Source: CAVUNY01 sp963843535
GTDB taxonomy: Bacteria; Chloroflexota; Anaerolineae; Anaerolineales; Anaerolineaceae
NCBI GenBank assembly: GCA_963843535.1
Contig: CAWJKU010000001.1
Location: 248,001 to 312,000 of the forward strand
Length of the DNA: 64,000 nt
Reading direction: 5' to 3'
The position numbers and the translations under genes were made by a program. Below, piece by piece: positions 25,676-34,652 of this stretch. Under the pieces are notes generated by a model. The model was not told the DNA's origin. It saw nothing but the letters and a program-made list of their open reading frames with translations, and searched no databases. Positions within the stretch are counted from its first letter, which is position 1. Each line of letters begins with the position of its first letter.

Positions 25676-26509
25676 ATGGATTCGTTTCCGCGCACAATGG
25701 TGGGTGGGGTGAGCATGCCCCGCATGATTATTGGTACCAATTGGTTTCGCGGCTATTCGCATACCAGCGCCGCCAAGGATCGTTTCATCAAAGATTACCA
25801 GTCTGTAGATCGCGTAGCGGATATCTTGGCTGTCTTCCTGCAGCATGGGATCGATGCCATCATGGGCATGGCTGATCCGGCGACCGAAGATGCCTGTAAG
25901 ATCGCCGAAGACCGCATCGGAAGACACATCATCCGCATCTGGACGCCATCTTTCAACCTGCTCCCGGGCGGCAACCCCGATCAAGAGCCGGAGCGGATGT
26001 TTGATATTTGCGCCCAAAAAGGCGGCACATTTTGCTTGCCGCACCAATGCGTTACGGACGCACTGGTCGACCGCAGGGCAGGGGTAATTCGCGATCTGGA
26101 CATCTACACCCGCATGATCCGCGAACGCGGGATGATCCCTGGTCTTTCTACCCACATGCCGGAATCCGTAGTTTATGCCGATAAACAGGGCGCCGACGTC
26201 GAGACCTACATCCAGATATATAACGCTGCCGGTTTCTTGATGCAGGTCGAGGTGGATTGGGTGATGCGCATCATCCAATCGGCCCAAAAACCGGTGATGA
26301 CGATTAAACCGCTGGCAGCCGGACGATTGATGCCGATTGTGGGCCTGGCTTACGTATGGAATACGATCCGTCCCATCGACATGGTAACGGTAGGCACAAC
26401 CACGGCTGACGAGGCTCGCGAGCTGATCGATATCTCGCTTGATCTGCTCAGCCACCAGGCTCCCGATTTTGAGCTGCAGACAACCCGCAGCAAAAAGTCA
26501 TTGAACTGA
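25676..26509 (+). CDS. Conserved protein of TIM-barrel type, function unknown
   Basis: 277 residues, cytosolic. No signal or membrane segment. The pattern of alternating strands and helices (MIIGTNWFRG; GIDAIMGMADPATE; HIIRIWTPSFNLLPGG; PVMTIKPLAAGRL; IDMVTVGTTTADEARELI) suggests a TIM barrel, perhaps distantly like aldo/keto reductases. KPLAAG and the final VGTTTADEARELI resemble the cofactor end of that family, but the usual catalytic Tyr/His set is not evident. ATG 25676 has AGGAG at 5-7 nt spacing. It stands alone between two terminators, so the context does not help. Confidence 0.55.
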   Translation: MDSFPRTMVGGVSMPRMIIGTNWFRGYSHTSAAKDRFIKDYQSVDRVADILAVFLQHGIDAIMGMADPATEDACKIAEDRIGRHIIRIWTPSFNLLPGGNPDQEPERMFDICAQKGGTFCLPHQCVTDALVDRRAGVIRDLDIYTRMIRERGMIPGLSTHMPESVVYADKQGADVETYIQIYNAAGFLMQVEVDWVMRIIQSAQKPVMTIKPLAAGRLMPIVGLAYVWNTIRPIDMVTVGTTTADEARELIDISLDLLSHQAPDFELQTTRSKKSLN

Positions 26510-26598
26510 GCTTCACCTGGAAATTAATATGGAACATGACCCACCCCAGAATTAATGTTTACGGGATGGATCATGTTTTTATTACGGATCTCAGGCCA

Positions 26599-26690
26599 TT
26601 TACCCATCCCCCTTCCCGCCCCCGGCCGGAGGAAATCAGATCGATGGATCAGGCTGGGGGCGGGGATCAAAGGGGTGGGGGCCTACTTAA
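26599..26690. repeat. Imperfect GC-rich inverted repeat
   Basis: CCCATCCCCCTTCCCGCCCC near 26603 faces GGGGGCGGGGATC...GGGGTGGGGG near 26655-26680 as an imperfect inverted match of roughly 20 bases per arm. The ACCCATCCCCC word also occurs inside the small element at 51.35 kb. Confidence 0.45.
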
Positions 26691-26708
26691 GATGTGGTCA
26701 AATGACAT

Positions 26709-26741
26709 GAAGAACTCCGAGATTAATTTCGGGGTTTTTCA
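26709..26741. terminator. Terminator-like hairpin
   Basis: AACTCCGA and TTCGGGGTT-type arms pair (with G-T pairs) around GATTAAT, followed by TTTTTC. It serves either the upstream plus-strand gene or the convergent HAD gene. Confidence 0.5.
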
Positions 26742-26765
26742 TGTTTATTAGCCGCCAGATGGATC

Positions 26766-27428
26766 CTATTTGAGCAATGCACGAATTTGGGCTTCCGTCA
26801 GGTCTGTCAGGCGGTGCACAATGATATCGGCCCCTTGCAGCGCACTGGCCTGCTGCGTGGTCAGCACGGCGATGCATTTCATCCCCCCTCGCCTGGCGCC
26901 CTCTACTCCAGCCGGGGCGTCTTCCATCACCACGCAGTTTTCAGGCGCTGAGCCCAGCCGTTTTGCCGCTTCCAGGAACACGGCTGGGTTGGGTTTGCCG
27001 GGCAGCTTCGCGGCAGATACCAGGCCGCCGAAGTATGAACGGATGTCGAGTGTATCCACCAGCAGTTCAATATTTTCCTGCGGCGCCGAAGAGGCTACCG
27101 CCTGCCCAAAACCCCAGGCCTGGAAGCGCTGAAGCCAGTCCAGTACGCCCGGCAGCAGGTCCATATTGCCTGGGATATGCTCGCGAAACCAGTTTTCTTT
27201 TTCTTCTGCGATTTCTTCCAGTTCATCCTCGGCTGGAGGCCTGCCCAGGATATCCGTCAATACCGAGCGGTTGTTGCGGCCAAAAGTGCGCGTGAACATT
27301 TCGTATGTGATCTCAACGCTGCGTTTTTCAAAGGTATTCACCCACGAAAGGAAATGCAGGCGGGTCGAGTCAGCCAGCACGCCATCCATATCCCATAATA
27401 TCGCATGTTTTCCCGTGACTTGAGTCAT
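26766..27428 (-). CDS. HAD-superfamily phosphatase / beta-phosphoglucomutase-like
   Basis: 220 residues. Motif I ILWDMDGVLADS (nucleophile and acid Asp), cap domain with TFGRNNRSVL, motif II region ASSAPQENIELL, motif III KPNPAVFLEAAKRLG and motif IV VMEDAPAGVEGARRGGMKCIAV. The family includes beta-phosphoglucomutases and sugar-phosphate phosphatases; the exact substrate cannot be read. Its ATG overlaps the stop of the GAF/PP2C gene by 4 bp, making it the last gene of the partner-switching operon. That could be a chance association or a link from stress signalling to sugar phosphate metabolism. Confidence 0.8.
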   Translation of the reverse strand: MTQVTGKHAILWDMDGVLADSTRLHFLSWVNTFEKRSVEITYEMFTRTFGRNNRSVLTDILGRPPAEDELEEIAEEKENWFREHIPGNMDLLPGVLDWLQRFQAWGFGQAVASSAPQENIELLVDTLDIRSYFGGLVSAAKLPGKPNPAVFLEAAKRLGSAPENCVVMEDAPAGVEGARRGGMKCIAVLTTQQASALQGADIIVHRLTDLTEAQIRALLK

Positions 27429-30400
27429 TCCAGCCGCCTGATCACCAGCAGGGTCATGTCGTCGCTTGCCGGGGCGTTATCGCGGAATTCGTCCAGGCTG
27501 GCTTCAATCGTTTTGAGCACATCTTCGACATTCATCCCGATACAACCCTGCAGCGTGTTTCGCAGGCGCTCCTCGCCGTATGCTTCCCCTTGCGCGGAGA
27601 ACATCTCGGTGACGCCGTCCGTGTAAAATAAAAGGCAATCACCCGGGTCGAGCGTCAATCGGTGATCGACCAATTGGTGACGGGCCATCACCCCCATCGC
27701 CATTCCGCCTTTGGGCAAAACTTCGATCGATTGATCTTTGACCCGGAGCAGCAGCGGACGGTTGTGCCCGGCATTGGCATATTCCAATTCCCCAGTTTCC
27801 GGGTCTAGAATGGAAAACACGGCGGTCACATACATGCTGTGGGGGGTATCGGCGACCAGCGGGTGGTTGGCTCGTTCCAGCACGGCGGAGGCGTTGCGGG
27901 CATTCTGGGCATACGCCCGGATCAATGTCCGCGCCACAGTCATATACAGCGCGGCTGCCAGGCCTTTATCGGATACATCCGCGATTGCCATGCCCAGCCG
28001 CCCGCGGCTCAACCGGAAAATATCGTAAAAATCGCCGCCGACCTCGCGCGCGGGTTCCCAGCGGGCCCCGATTTCCCAGCCTTCCCACCGCGGCAGGCGG
28101 TTGGGTAAAAAGGTCTGTTGGATCTGGCGGGCCAGCTGCACTTCGCGTTCGAGGCGCTCGCGGACCACCATTTCCTGGGTGAGGCGCTCATTTTGGATTG
28201 CCAGGGCGGCCTGCTGCGCGATGCCGGTGATAATTTCCAGCCGCCGCTCATGAAAAATTGACGAGGCGGCAGTCTCTTTGGCCAGCAGCACGCCCAGCAG
28301 CTCCCCTTTGACCGAAAGGGGGAAACCCAGCAGCCAATCTTCACCTTGCAGCAGCGCGTCGGTTTTCATGAATTCTATCGGCAGTGCATCCAGGTCAAAC
28401 CACCCGGTTGGCGCCGGGATGTTATTTGGAACCTTGCAGTAATAAGCCGCGTCCGCTGTTCTCACCTGTTCCAGCAGTTTGAACTGCCCCGGTTTATACG
28501 CGCAGGCGATCAAGTCATTTTCCAGCTCGCGCGAACCGGCATATACCTGGGCGGTATGAAACGTTTTTTGGACTGGATCCCACAGGCACACAATACTGGC
28601 GTCGATCCCCACCAGGATCGGCATCAGGTGCACGATCGTATCCAGGATGTCTTGCAGCTCGTTTTGGCTGACCACTGCCTGCGCCACCTGGAGCAGTACG
28701 GCGGTCACATAGGCTTCTTCCTGGCGAGCTTCCAACAGGTGCAGGTTTTCAAGCGCCACCGAGGTCTGGTGGGCGATACCTTGCAGGATCGAGAAGGTCT
28801 GCTGGTCAAGATTTGACTGGGGGCCAAATTGGTTGCTCGACTGATGGGCTACCAGAAAAGCCCCCTGCAGGGAGTCGCGCGTCAGTAAGGGCAGCAGGAC
28901 CAGGGTACCCGTACCAGGGGGAAGGGCCACCGCCGGCAGGTTGAGCTCACCAACGGCATCTTGAATATAGACCATGCTCCGGCTCAAGCGCATCTGGGTG
29001 ATGGCGGGTACTTCATCGGGATCGAAAATAGTGCGCTGGGGCTGCTCAAACCCGTACCAATCTTTCAAGATAAAGGCTTCCTGCATTTCATCCCACAGGA
29101 AGACCGCGCATTTCTTTAACCCTACCAGCAGGCGTGTTAACCGGACCATGGAAGACAGCAGCTCATCGACCGAATTAACCGTCTGGCTGGCTTCGGCGAC
29201 CTGCAGCAGGATCGTGGACAGCCAGGCTTGAGTTTGGGCTTCGCTGTACAGGCGGGCATTTTGGATCGCCACAGCCGCGTAGCTGGCAAATGTGCTGAGA
29301 ATGGTGCGCGCTTCTGTGCCGTACCGATTAGGTGTATGGTGTGCCAGAAGCACGATCCCCAGCAGCTCATCCCCGGTGCGCAGGGGAGCGGCGATGGACG
29401 AGTAATCATCTGGAAAACCGAGGGCTGAACCCAGAGGAGCGGATTGATCATCCGGTTTTCGGGTAGAAGGCCCATCGTAGTCCATCAATTCGTTCAGCCA
29501 GCTGTGCAGGAGGTCCGATTCGTCTTTTGTGCGGTTGATTACTTCCTGGGTAACGCCATGTACAGCCGCCAGCCTTAAGGGGCGCCCATTCTCACCTTTC
29601 GCCGCAGAAGGGTCTTCAACCAACCAGACTGCGGCAGCATCACAAGGCAGGCTGCGTTCCAGTTCGGTCAGGATGGTGTCCAGCAGGTGGTCGAGCGCCA
29701 CATTGGTAGAAAGAAGGCTGGCGACGTCCCGGAAGCTATCTCCCACCTGGCGGCGCCATTGCTCACTGCGGTACAGCGATGCGTTGTGATAAGCGATGGC
29801 AATACTGGCTGACAGTGCTTCAAGCAGGGATACATCTTCAGGTGAAAAGGCATCTACCCGGTCGTTCTGCAGGTCCAGTACGCCCAATACTTCATCGCCA
29901 AATTTCAATGGGATGGCTAATTCAGCCTGGGTATCATCTGGGGGCAGATCACTGGGCAAATATACCGGGTCGAGTGAAACGTCGTTTACCAGGTAGGTAT
30001 GCCCCGTACGCGCCGTATACGGGATAATCCCGACCGGCGCATCCAAATCGAAGGTGTAATCCAACAGGCGCATCTGTTCGCTGCGTTTACCACTGCCGGC
30101 CAGGTAAAAGACCTTACGCCTGCCAGGATGAACCGAGAACAGGTGCACATATTGGTAGTTAAAGCGCTGCTGGATGAGCTGCACTACTTCTTCAAGCAGG
30201 CGGTCCAGGTCCAGGATGGACGTCAATATATGGGTCACGTCGATCACTGCGGCAATCTGGTCGGCGCGGCGCTTTTGGTTGTTATACAGCCGGGCGCCGT
30301 CAATCGCCAGGGCGATCCCATCCGCCAGAGCATGCAGCACCAGAACATCATTTTCATGGAAGGCTTCCCGCCGGTCGCTTTCCACGTCCAGGACTCCCAA

Positions 30401-31255
30401 TATACGATTATCCACCTTGAGGGGTAGGGCAGCTTCTGAGCGCGTCTGGTCTAATTTATCAAAGTAACGGTAGCGGGGATGATCTTTTACATCCTGGGCA
30501 ATTTGCTCTTCGCCGGTTTGCGCCACAGAGCCGATGATTCCCTGACCCATTTCCACGGAATATTCTAATGGGGGGGCATTTTCTAAACCTCTGGTCACAT
30601 TGGTCCGCATCAGCAGATCCTGGCGGCCTGCTTCCAGGGTGAAGATCGAGACATGATAAAAATGAAATGATTCCAGGATGAGACCCGTGACTTGCTCGCA
30701 CAACCGGTCAATATCGTGAACGTTGGCTACCTGGGCGATGACTGACCGGACCAGCATGAGCTGTTCGTGGCGCCAATTCTTCAAGAGCGCCTGCCGGGCA
30801 GTATGCATGGCAATGCCAGCATGCGCGGTCAGACCTTCTAATATATTCCAATCTTTTGAGTGAAACGCCGGCCCTTTTTTTCGCGTGACGTGCACAATCC
30901 CTATCAGATTCTCCTGGGCAAAAATCGGGAATGCGGCCTGGCGAGATTTAAGTTCGTCCGAAACAGGCGAAGGGACCAAAGAACCGTCTGACAGGCAGGC
31001 TGCCTGGCGGCTGTTGAGCACATGATGCACCAGCTCGGGTGCTGGCGCATCTGGCAGAGTGGCTGTTTCCGGCTCATCCGGCAGTGGTGAAAACGGTTCG
31101 ACCAACCAGGTCTGAGCATGGCAGCCTAAGAGTGACTCCAGAGTCTCCGAAATCGATTGGCATTGGGCTGCCGCGTTTGGCTGTTTCAGCAGTTGTTCCC
31201 CCAGGCCGAGAAACTGCTTCCAGTCTGGACCGGCCGCCAGCCTGGGCAGCTTCAT
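27425..31255 (-). CDS. Multi-GAF PP2C (SpoIIE-type) serine phosphatase
   Basis: 1276 residues, soluble. Several GAF domains in tandem (I count about five to six between residues 1 and 1020, for example around 180-330, 340-490, 500-670, 680-830 and 850-1010), then a short coiled linker (RERLEREVQLARQIQQTFLP) and a PP2C/SpoIIE domain at about 1055-1275 with REVGGDFYDIF, GMAIADVSDKG, YANAGHNRPLLL and FYTDGVTEMF. Such phosphatases dephosphorylate a STAS antagonist in response to ligands or redox state sensed by GAF domains. It overlaps the RsbW-like gene by 1 bp and the HAD gene by 4 bp. The number of GAF units is exceptional and suggests integration of many signals. Confidence 0.9.
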   Translation of the reverse strand: MKLPRLAAGPDWKQFLGLGEQLLKQPNAAAQCQSISETLESLLGCHAQTWLVEPFSPLPDEPETATLPDAPAPELVHHVLNSRQAACLSDGSLVPSPVSDELKSRQAAFPIFAQENLIGIVHVTRKKGPAFHSKDWNILEGLTAHAGIAMHTARQALLKNWRHEQLMLVRSVIAQVANVHDIDRLCEQVTGLILESFHFYHVSIFTLEAGRQDLLMRTNVTRGLENAPPLEYSVEMGQGIIGSVAQTGEEQIAQDVKDHPRYRYFDKLDQTRSEAALPLKVDNRILGVLDVESDRREAFHENDVLVLHALADGIALAIDGARLYNNQKRRADQIAAVIDVTHILTSILDLDRLLEEVVQLIQQRFNYQYVHLFSVHPGRRKVFYLAGSGKRSEQMRLLDYTFDLDAPVGIIPYTARTGHTYLVNDVSLDPVYLPSDLPPDDTQAELAIPLKFGDEVLGVLDLQNDRVDAFSPEDVSLLEALSASIAIAYHNASLYRSEQWRRQVGDSFRDVASLLSTNVALDHLLDTILTELERSLPCDAAAVWLVEDPSAAKGENGRPLRLAAVHGVTQEVINRTKDESDLLHSWLNELMDYDGPSTRKPDDQSAPLGSALGFPDDYSSIAAPLRTGDELLGIVLLAHHTPNRYGTEARTILSTFASYAAVAIQNARLYSEAQTQAWLSTILLQVAEASQTVNSVDELLSSMVRLTRLLVGLKKCAVFLWDEMQEAFILKDWYGFEQPQRTIFDPDEVPAITQMRLSRSMVYIQDAVGELNLPAVALPPGTGTLVLLPLLTRDSLQGAFLVAHQSSNQFGPQSNLDQQTFSILQGIAHQTSVALENLHLLEARQEEAYVTAVLLQVAQAVVSQNELQDILDTIVHLMPILVGIDASIVCLWDPVQKTFHTAQVYAGSRELENDLIACAYKPGQFKLLEQVRTADAAYYCKVPNNIPAPTGWFDLDALPIEFMKTDALLQGEDWLLGFPLSVKGELLGVLLAKETAASSIFHERRLEIITGIAQQAALAIQNERLTQEMVVRERLEREVQLARQIQQTFLPNRLPRWEGWEIGARWEPAREVGGDFYDIFRLSRGRLGMAIADVSDKGLAAALYMTVARTLIRAYAQNARNASAVLERANHPLVADTPHSMYVTAVFSILDPETGELEYANAGHNRPLLLRVKDQSIEVLPKGGMAMGVMARHQLVDHRLTLDPGDCLLFYTDGVTEMFSAQGEAYGEERLRNTLQGCIGMNVEDVLKTIEASLDEFRDNAPASDDMTLLVIRRLE

Positions 31256-31674
31256 TACGATTTGTGCTCCTTATACTTTACCATGGTGAGAGTATTGCCA
31301 GATTCGGTATTGAATTCGAAGCGCACATCATCCATCCATTTACGCATAATAAAAAGGCCCAGCCCGTGGGAATCACGTTTCTTGAGCGGAGCCTTTGTAT
31401 TGGGAGAGTGTATTTCTTCTGGTTTGAACGGTTTGCCCTTATCATGCAGCTGGATGGTTAACCCTGCCTCGTCCACCTTGCAGCTGCATTTGATGCTGCC
31501 CTTTCCTTCACCACCGTAAGCATGTTCGATAATATTTGTACACGCTTCCTCGACCGCAGTTTCGACGGAATACACGGCGAAACTATCGAGACCGGCCTCC
31601 TGGGCAATCTGCCGGACAAAATCCGCCAGTTTCACCAGGTTTTCGTAACGGCCTGTAACAGTGATCGTCTTCAT
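31255..31674 (-). CDS. RsbW-like anti-sigma factor serine kinase
   Basis: 139 residues, a single GHKL ATPase domain: AVYSVETAVEEACTNIIEHAYGG (N box), LTIQLHDKGKPFKP (G1-like) and HGLGLFIMRKWMDDV (G2). In the RsbW/SpoIIAB family it phosphorylates a STAS antagonist and holds a sigma factor. The long frame up to 31812 is rejected, because it runs through the STAS gene; ATG 31674 sits 22 bp after the STAS stop. No sigma factor gene is nearby, so its target may be a diguanylate cyclase or another partner. Confidence 0.85.
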   Translation of the reverse strand: MKTITVTGRYENLVKLADFVRQIAQEAGLDSFAVYSVETAVEEACTNIIEHAYGGEGKGSIKCSCKVDEAGLTIQLHDKGKPFKPEEIHSPNTKAPLKKRDSHGLGLFIMRKWMDDVRFEFNTESGNTLTMVKYKEHKS

Positions 31675-31696
31675 AAACCGGCGGGACGAGTTTTTG

Positions 31697-32032
31697 TTAG
31701 AAATTGCCGACAGCGTTGATGACGTCATCGAATATCTGGAACAAAGACGTAAAGCCGGATAGATCCAGTGCGGCATAAATATTGCCAGGAACGGTTGCCA
31801 AAACAACTTCACCCCGATTGTAGCGTTTGCAGGTTTTCTGGGTGTTGATTAATACCCTCAGCCCGGCGCTGGAAATGAAATCCAGACTACTGAAATCGAG
31901 AACAAGCTTGAAGCGACCTTGATCTGTGAGACTTTGTAACGCTTCGGCAAATTGGGGAGCTGTGGCACTGTCAACACGGCCTGTAACTTTGACCAGTTCA
32001 CAGTGTTTATAAGTAGTTGTTTTCGTTTCCAT
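31697..32032 (-). CDS. STAS-domain anti-anti-sigma factor
   Basis: 111 residues with one STAS domain: VTGRVDSATAPQFAEAL, LVLDFSSLDFISSAGLRVLI with the phosphorylatable Ser in SSAGLR, and LATVPGNIYAALDLSGF. Dephosphorylated STAS proteins bind the RsbW-type kinase and free its partner. It is the first gene of the STAS-kinase-phosphatase-HAD operon, with a purine-rich ribosome site (GGAGGCTTTTTTGCGATGG on the minus strand). The phosphatase two genes downstream would reactivate it. Confidence 0.88.
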   Translation of the reverse strand: METKTTTYKHCELVKVTGRVDSATAPQFAEALQSLTDQGRFKLVLDFSSLDFISSAGLRVLINTQKTCKRYNRGEVVLATVPGNIYAALDLSGFTSLFQIFDDVINAVGNF

Positions 32033-32118
32033 CGCAAAAAAGCCTCCACCGGAGATGATTAAGTGCTGGAAGGGCGTTTTCCCGTTCCGAATGCAGATGT
32101 TAAGGAATTATATCATTT

Positions 32119-33423
32119 TTAATTTATGCCGCGGCCCACACCGATATATTGAAAACCAGCCTGGCGCAGGATATCCGGATTCCAGGCATTACGCCCATCT
32201 ACCAGAATTGGCAAGCGCATAAGTTCTCGGATGCGCTTGAAATCGAGCTGTTTGAACTCATTCCACTCTGTAACCAGGACCAGCGCGTCGGCGCCTTCAG
32301 CGACCTCATAGGAATTCTTGCACAACGTTATCCTTTTGATCAGCTGTCCGGCTGTTTCCATTGCTTGAGGATCGTAGGCCCGAATGATTGCCCCTTCGTT
32401 CTGCATCAGATGGATGAGCTCGAGAGCCGGGGCTTCGCGCACATCATCTGTGTTCGGCTTAAATGACAGGCCCAACACCCCGATCACCTTTTCATCCAGG
32501 TTCCCCAGGGCTTTACGCAGCTTGAAAATTACTTTCCGGCGTTGGTTGCGGTTGATTTCCATCACAGCTTGCAGCAATTGGGGATGCGTACCGTGAAGCA
32601 CCGCCATATGGGCCAGCGCTTTGACATCCTTTGGAAAACAGCTGCCGCCCCAACCCAACCCTGCATCCAGGAAATGCATCCCGATGCGCTTATCGAGCCC
32701 CATACCGCGGCTTACTTCGACCACATCCGCGCCTAATTCCTCACACATATTGGCGATTTCATTAATAAAGGAAATCTTGGTTGCCAGGAAAGCATTGGAG
32801 GCATACTTGATCATTTCCGCAGTGCGTAAATCGGTGACCAGTATCGGGCAGCGCAAAATCAGGTAGAGCTGGGCTACGCGGTTGGCGGCGTCTCGGTTGA
32901 TTGATCCCAGGACCACTCGATCCGGGTTCATGAAATCATTGATCGCCGAGCCTTCACGCAGGAATTCTGGGTTAGATACGACGTTAAAATTTAGATCGCG
33001 CCCGGCGCGCCGTTTACGAATGATATCCGCCACCCAATCGCCGGTGCCAACCGGGACGGTGGATTTATTGACTACGATAATCGGGTGGTCGACCAGGTCG
33101 GCGATTGATTCGGCTGCTGAACGCACATACTGCAGATCGGCTTCGCCGTCATCCCCTGAGGGCGTACCGACCGCGATAAAGGCAAATTCGGCATCCTTCA
33201 GCGCGTCGTTGAAATTTGTGGTGAATTGCAAGCGTTCTGCGTGAACATTTTGCGAAACGATTTGCTCCAAACCGGGCTCATAGATCGGCATGATCCCTTT
33301 AACCAGTTTCTCAATGCGGGTTTCGTCAATATCCAGGCAGGTCACCTGGTTGCCAAGATCAGCAAAGCAAGCTCCGGTGACAAGTCCCACATAACCGGTG
33401 CCAACAACGCAAATTTTACTCAT
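32119..33423 (-). CDS. ugd: UDP-glucose/GDP-mannose 6-dehydrogenase family
   Basis: 434 residues. N-terminal NAD-binding Rossmann motif GTGYVGLVTGACFAD (about 6-20) with acidic LDIDE; central helix-rich domain with NPEFLREGSA and FLATKISFINEIAN; catalytic LGWGGSCFPKDVKAL (Cys near 260); C-terminal UDP-binding domain with GLSFKPNTDDVREAP and NAWNP. It oxidises UDP-glucose to UDP-glucuronate (GDP-mannose is less likely, given the FKPNTDD block). The product feeds exopolysaccharide or glycan synthesis. A TATAAT-like box and GGAAGGGGAAAG precede the ATG on the minus strand. It is divergent from folD, with about 190 bp between. Confidence 0.9.
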   Translation of the reverse strand: MSKICVVGTGYVGLVTGACFADLGNQVTCLDIDETRIEKLVKGIMPIYEPGLEQIVSQNVHAERLQFTTNFNDALKDAEFAFIAVGTPSGDDGEADLQYVRSAAESIADLVDHPIIVVNKSTVPVGTGDWVADIIRKRRAGRDLNFNVVSNPEFLREGSAINDFMNPDRVVLGSINRDAANRVAQLYLILRCPILVTDLRTAEMIKYASNAFLATKISFINEIANMCEELGADVVEVSRGMGLDKRIGMHFLDAGLGWGGSCFPKDVKALAHMAVLHGTHPQLLQAVMEINRNQRRKVIFKLRKALGNLDEKVIGVLGLSFKPNTDDVREAPALELIHLMQNEGAIIRAYDPQAMETAGQLIKRITLCKNSYEVAEGADALVLVTEWNEFKQLDFKRIRELMRLPILVDGRNAWNPDILRQAGFQYIGVGRGIN

Positions 33424-33613
33424 CTTTCCCCTTCCTTTTTCATAATTTTCCGAATTATACCCGTTGCTATCTTCACTTTCAATGACAGTTTTGTATGTAG
33501 ACTTTTTCCGATATTTTCTGGGGATTGAATCCGAAAACAGCCTGACGCGTATAATTGGGGTAAAGATTAACCCGGGATGGGAAATGTGGTTAACTCAAGA
33601 ATTGGAGGCTTGG

Positions 33614-34489
33614 ATGAGTGCACAAATCATTGATGGAACCGCGATCGCCGCGCAGGTGCGGGCAGATGTCGCCCAGGGAGTCAAGCAGCGTGAAGCAGCG
33701 GGTTTAATTCGTCCTGGCCTGGCAACGGTCCTTGTCGGGGATAATACGGCGTCTCAATCTTATGTAAGATCTAAACGAAAAGCGTGCACCGAGGTCGGTT
33801 TCGAGTCCTTTGGTTTCGAGCTGCCCGCATCTGCCAGCCAGGCAGAGATCGAGGACCTGGTTGCCCGGCTCAACGCCGATCCCAAAGTACACGGTATCCT
33901 GGTTCAGCTTCCCCTTCCACCTGGAGACGATGAGGAGCGGGTTTTAAACAAAATCAGTCTCGAGAAGGATGTGGATGGCTTCCATCCCTTGAATATTGGC
34001 CGGCTGGCGCAGAAAGGTCGCGACCCATTATTTGTGCCCTGCACGCCGCGGGGCGTACTCTACATGCTTGAAAAGGTAGTTCCCAAGTTGGAGGGTGCGA
34101 ACGCGGTTGTCCTGGGACGCTCCAATATTGTGGGTATGCCTGTAGCGCTGCTTTTGGTGCGCGCCAATGCCACCGTGACCATCTGTCATTCGCGCAGCAA
34201 GGATCTGCCCGGGATCTGCCGCCAGGCGGATATCCTGGTGGCTGCCGTTGGCCGGGCTGAGATGGTTCGCGCAGATTGGGTTAAGCCGGGGGCGGTGGTC
34301 ATTGATGTCGGCACCAACCGTGTGGATGATCCAACGCGCCCGCGAGGTTATCGGCTGACCGGCGATGTCGCCTTTGACGAAGTAAAAGAAGTCGCTGGGG
34401 CCATATCGCCTGTTCCAGGCGGGGTGGGGCCGATGACGATCGCCATGCTGCTCAGCAACACTTTGCGCGCTGCTACACTTGCCGATTGA
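33614..34489 (+). CDS. folD: Bifunctional methylenetetrahydrofolate dehydrogenase/cyclohydrolase
   Basis: 291 residues. It interconverts 5,10-methylene-, methenyl- and 10-formyl-tetrahydrofolate with NADP, supplying one-carbon units for purines and fMet. Seen: SYVRSKRKACTEVGF with the catalytic Lys, VQLPLPPGDDEERVL, KDVDGFHPLNIGRL, the NADP motif VVLGRSNIVGMPVALLL and the ending SPVPGGVGPMTIAMLL. ATG 33614 is preferred over upstream frames, since GGAGG lies five bases before it and the family starts right after. A perfect terminator follows. It is adjacent to nucleobase genes, but in its own transcription unit. Confidence 0.95.
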   Translation: MSAQIIDGTAIAAQVRADVAQGVKQREAAGLIRPGLATVLVGDNTASQSYVRSKRKACTEVGFESFGFELPASASQAEIEDLVARLNADPKVHGILVQLPLPPGDDEERVLNKISLEKDVDGFHPLNIGRLAQKGRDPLFVPCTPRGVLYMLEKVVPKLEGANAVVLGRSNIVGMPVALLLVRANATVTICHSRSKDLPGICRQADILVAAVGRAEMVRADWVKPGAVVIDVGTNRVDDPTRPRGYRLTGDVAFDEVKEVAGAISPVPGGVGPMTIAMLLSNTLRAATLAD

Positions 34490-34508
34490 CAATTGGACAA
34501 TGATCAAT

Positions 34509-34550
34509 AACCGCACTGCGGATGGCTTTGCCCATCCGCAGTGCGGTTTT
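34509..34550. terminator. Rho-independent terminator of folD
   Basis: AACCGCACTGCGGATGG and its inverted complement CCATCCGCAGTGCGGTT form a near-perfect 17-bp stem around CTTTGC-type loop, followed by TTTTAAA. Confidence 0.9.
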
Positions 34551-34567
34551 AAATATATGTCTGACAA

Positions 34568-34611
34568 TTGACTTTTAGGGATAAGTTGATTAAACTAGAT
34601 GGTACAGACAA
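34568..34611 (+). promoter_or_regulatory. Promoter and candidate GntR operator upstream of the deaminase gene
   Basis: TTGACT (34568-34573), a 17-nt spacer and TAAACT (34591-34596) form a good promoter. Just downstream, at the expected transcription start, lies GTACAGACAA (34602-34611). The same ten bases recur at the transporter promoter (42385-42394). If this is a repressor site, it also argues that translation begins at 34653, not at 34599. Confidence 0.5.
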
Positions 34612-34652
34612 GTCAGGCACGTAGGATTCTATCCCTGAGCGAGCGAGAGAAA

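Noticed and set aside
31675..31812. N-terminal extension of the RsbW-like kinase
   Set aside because: The extra 46 codons overlap the STAS gene in another frame and have no homology-like blocks; the kinase domain starts at 31674.
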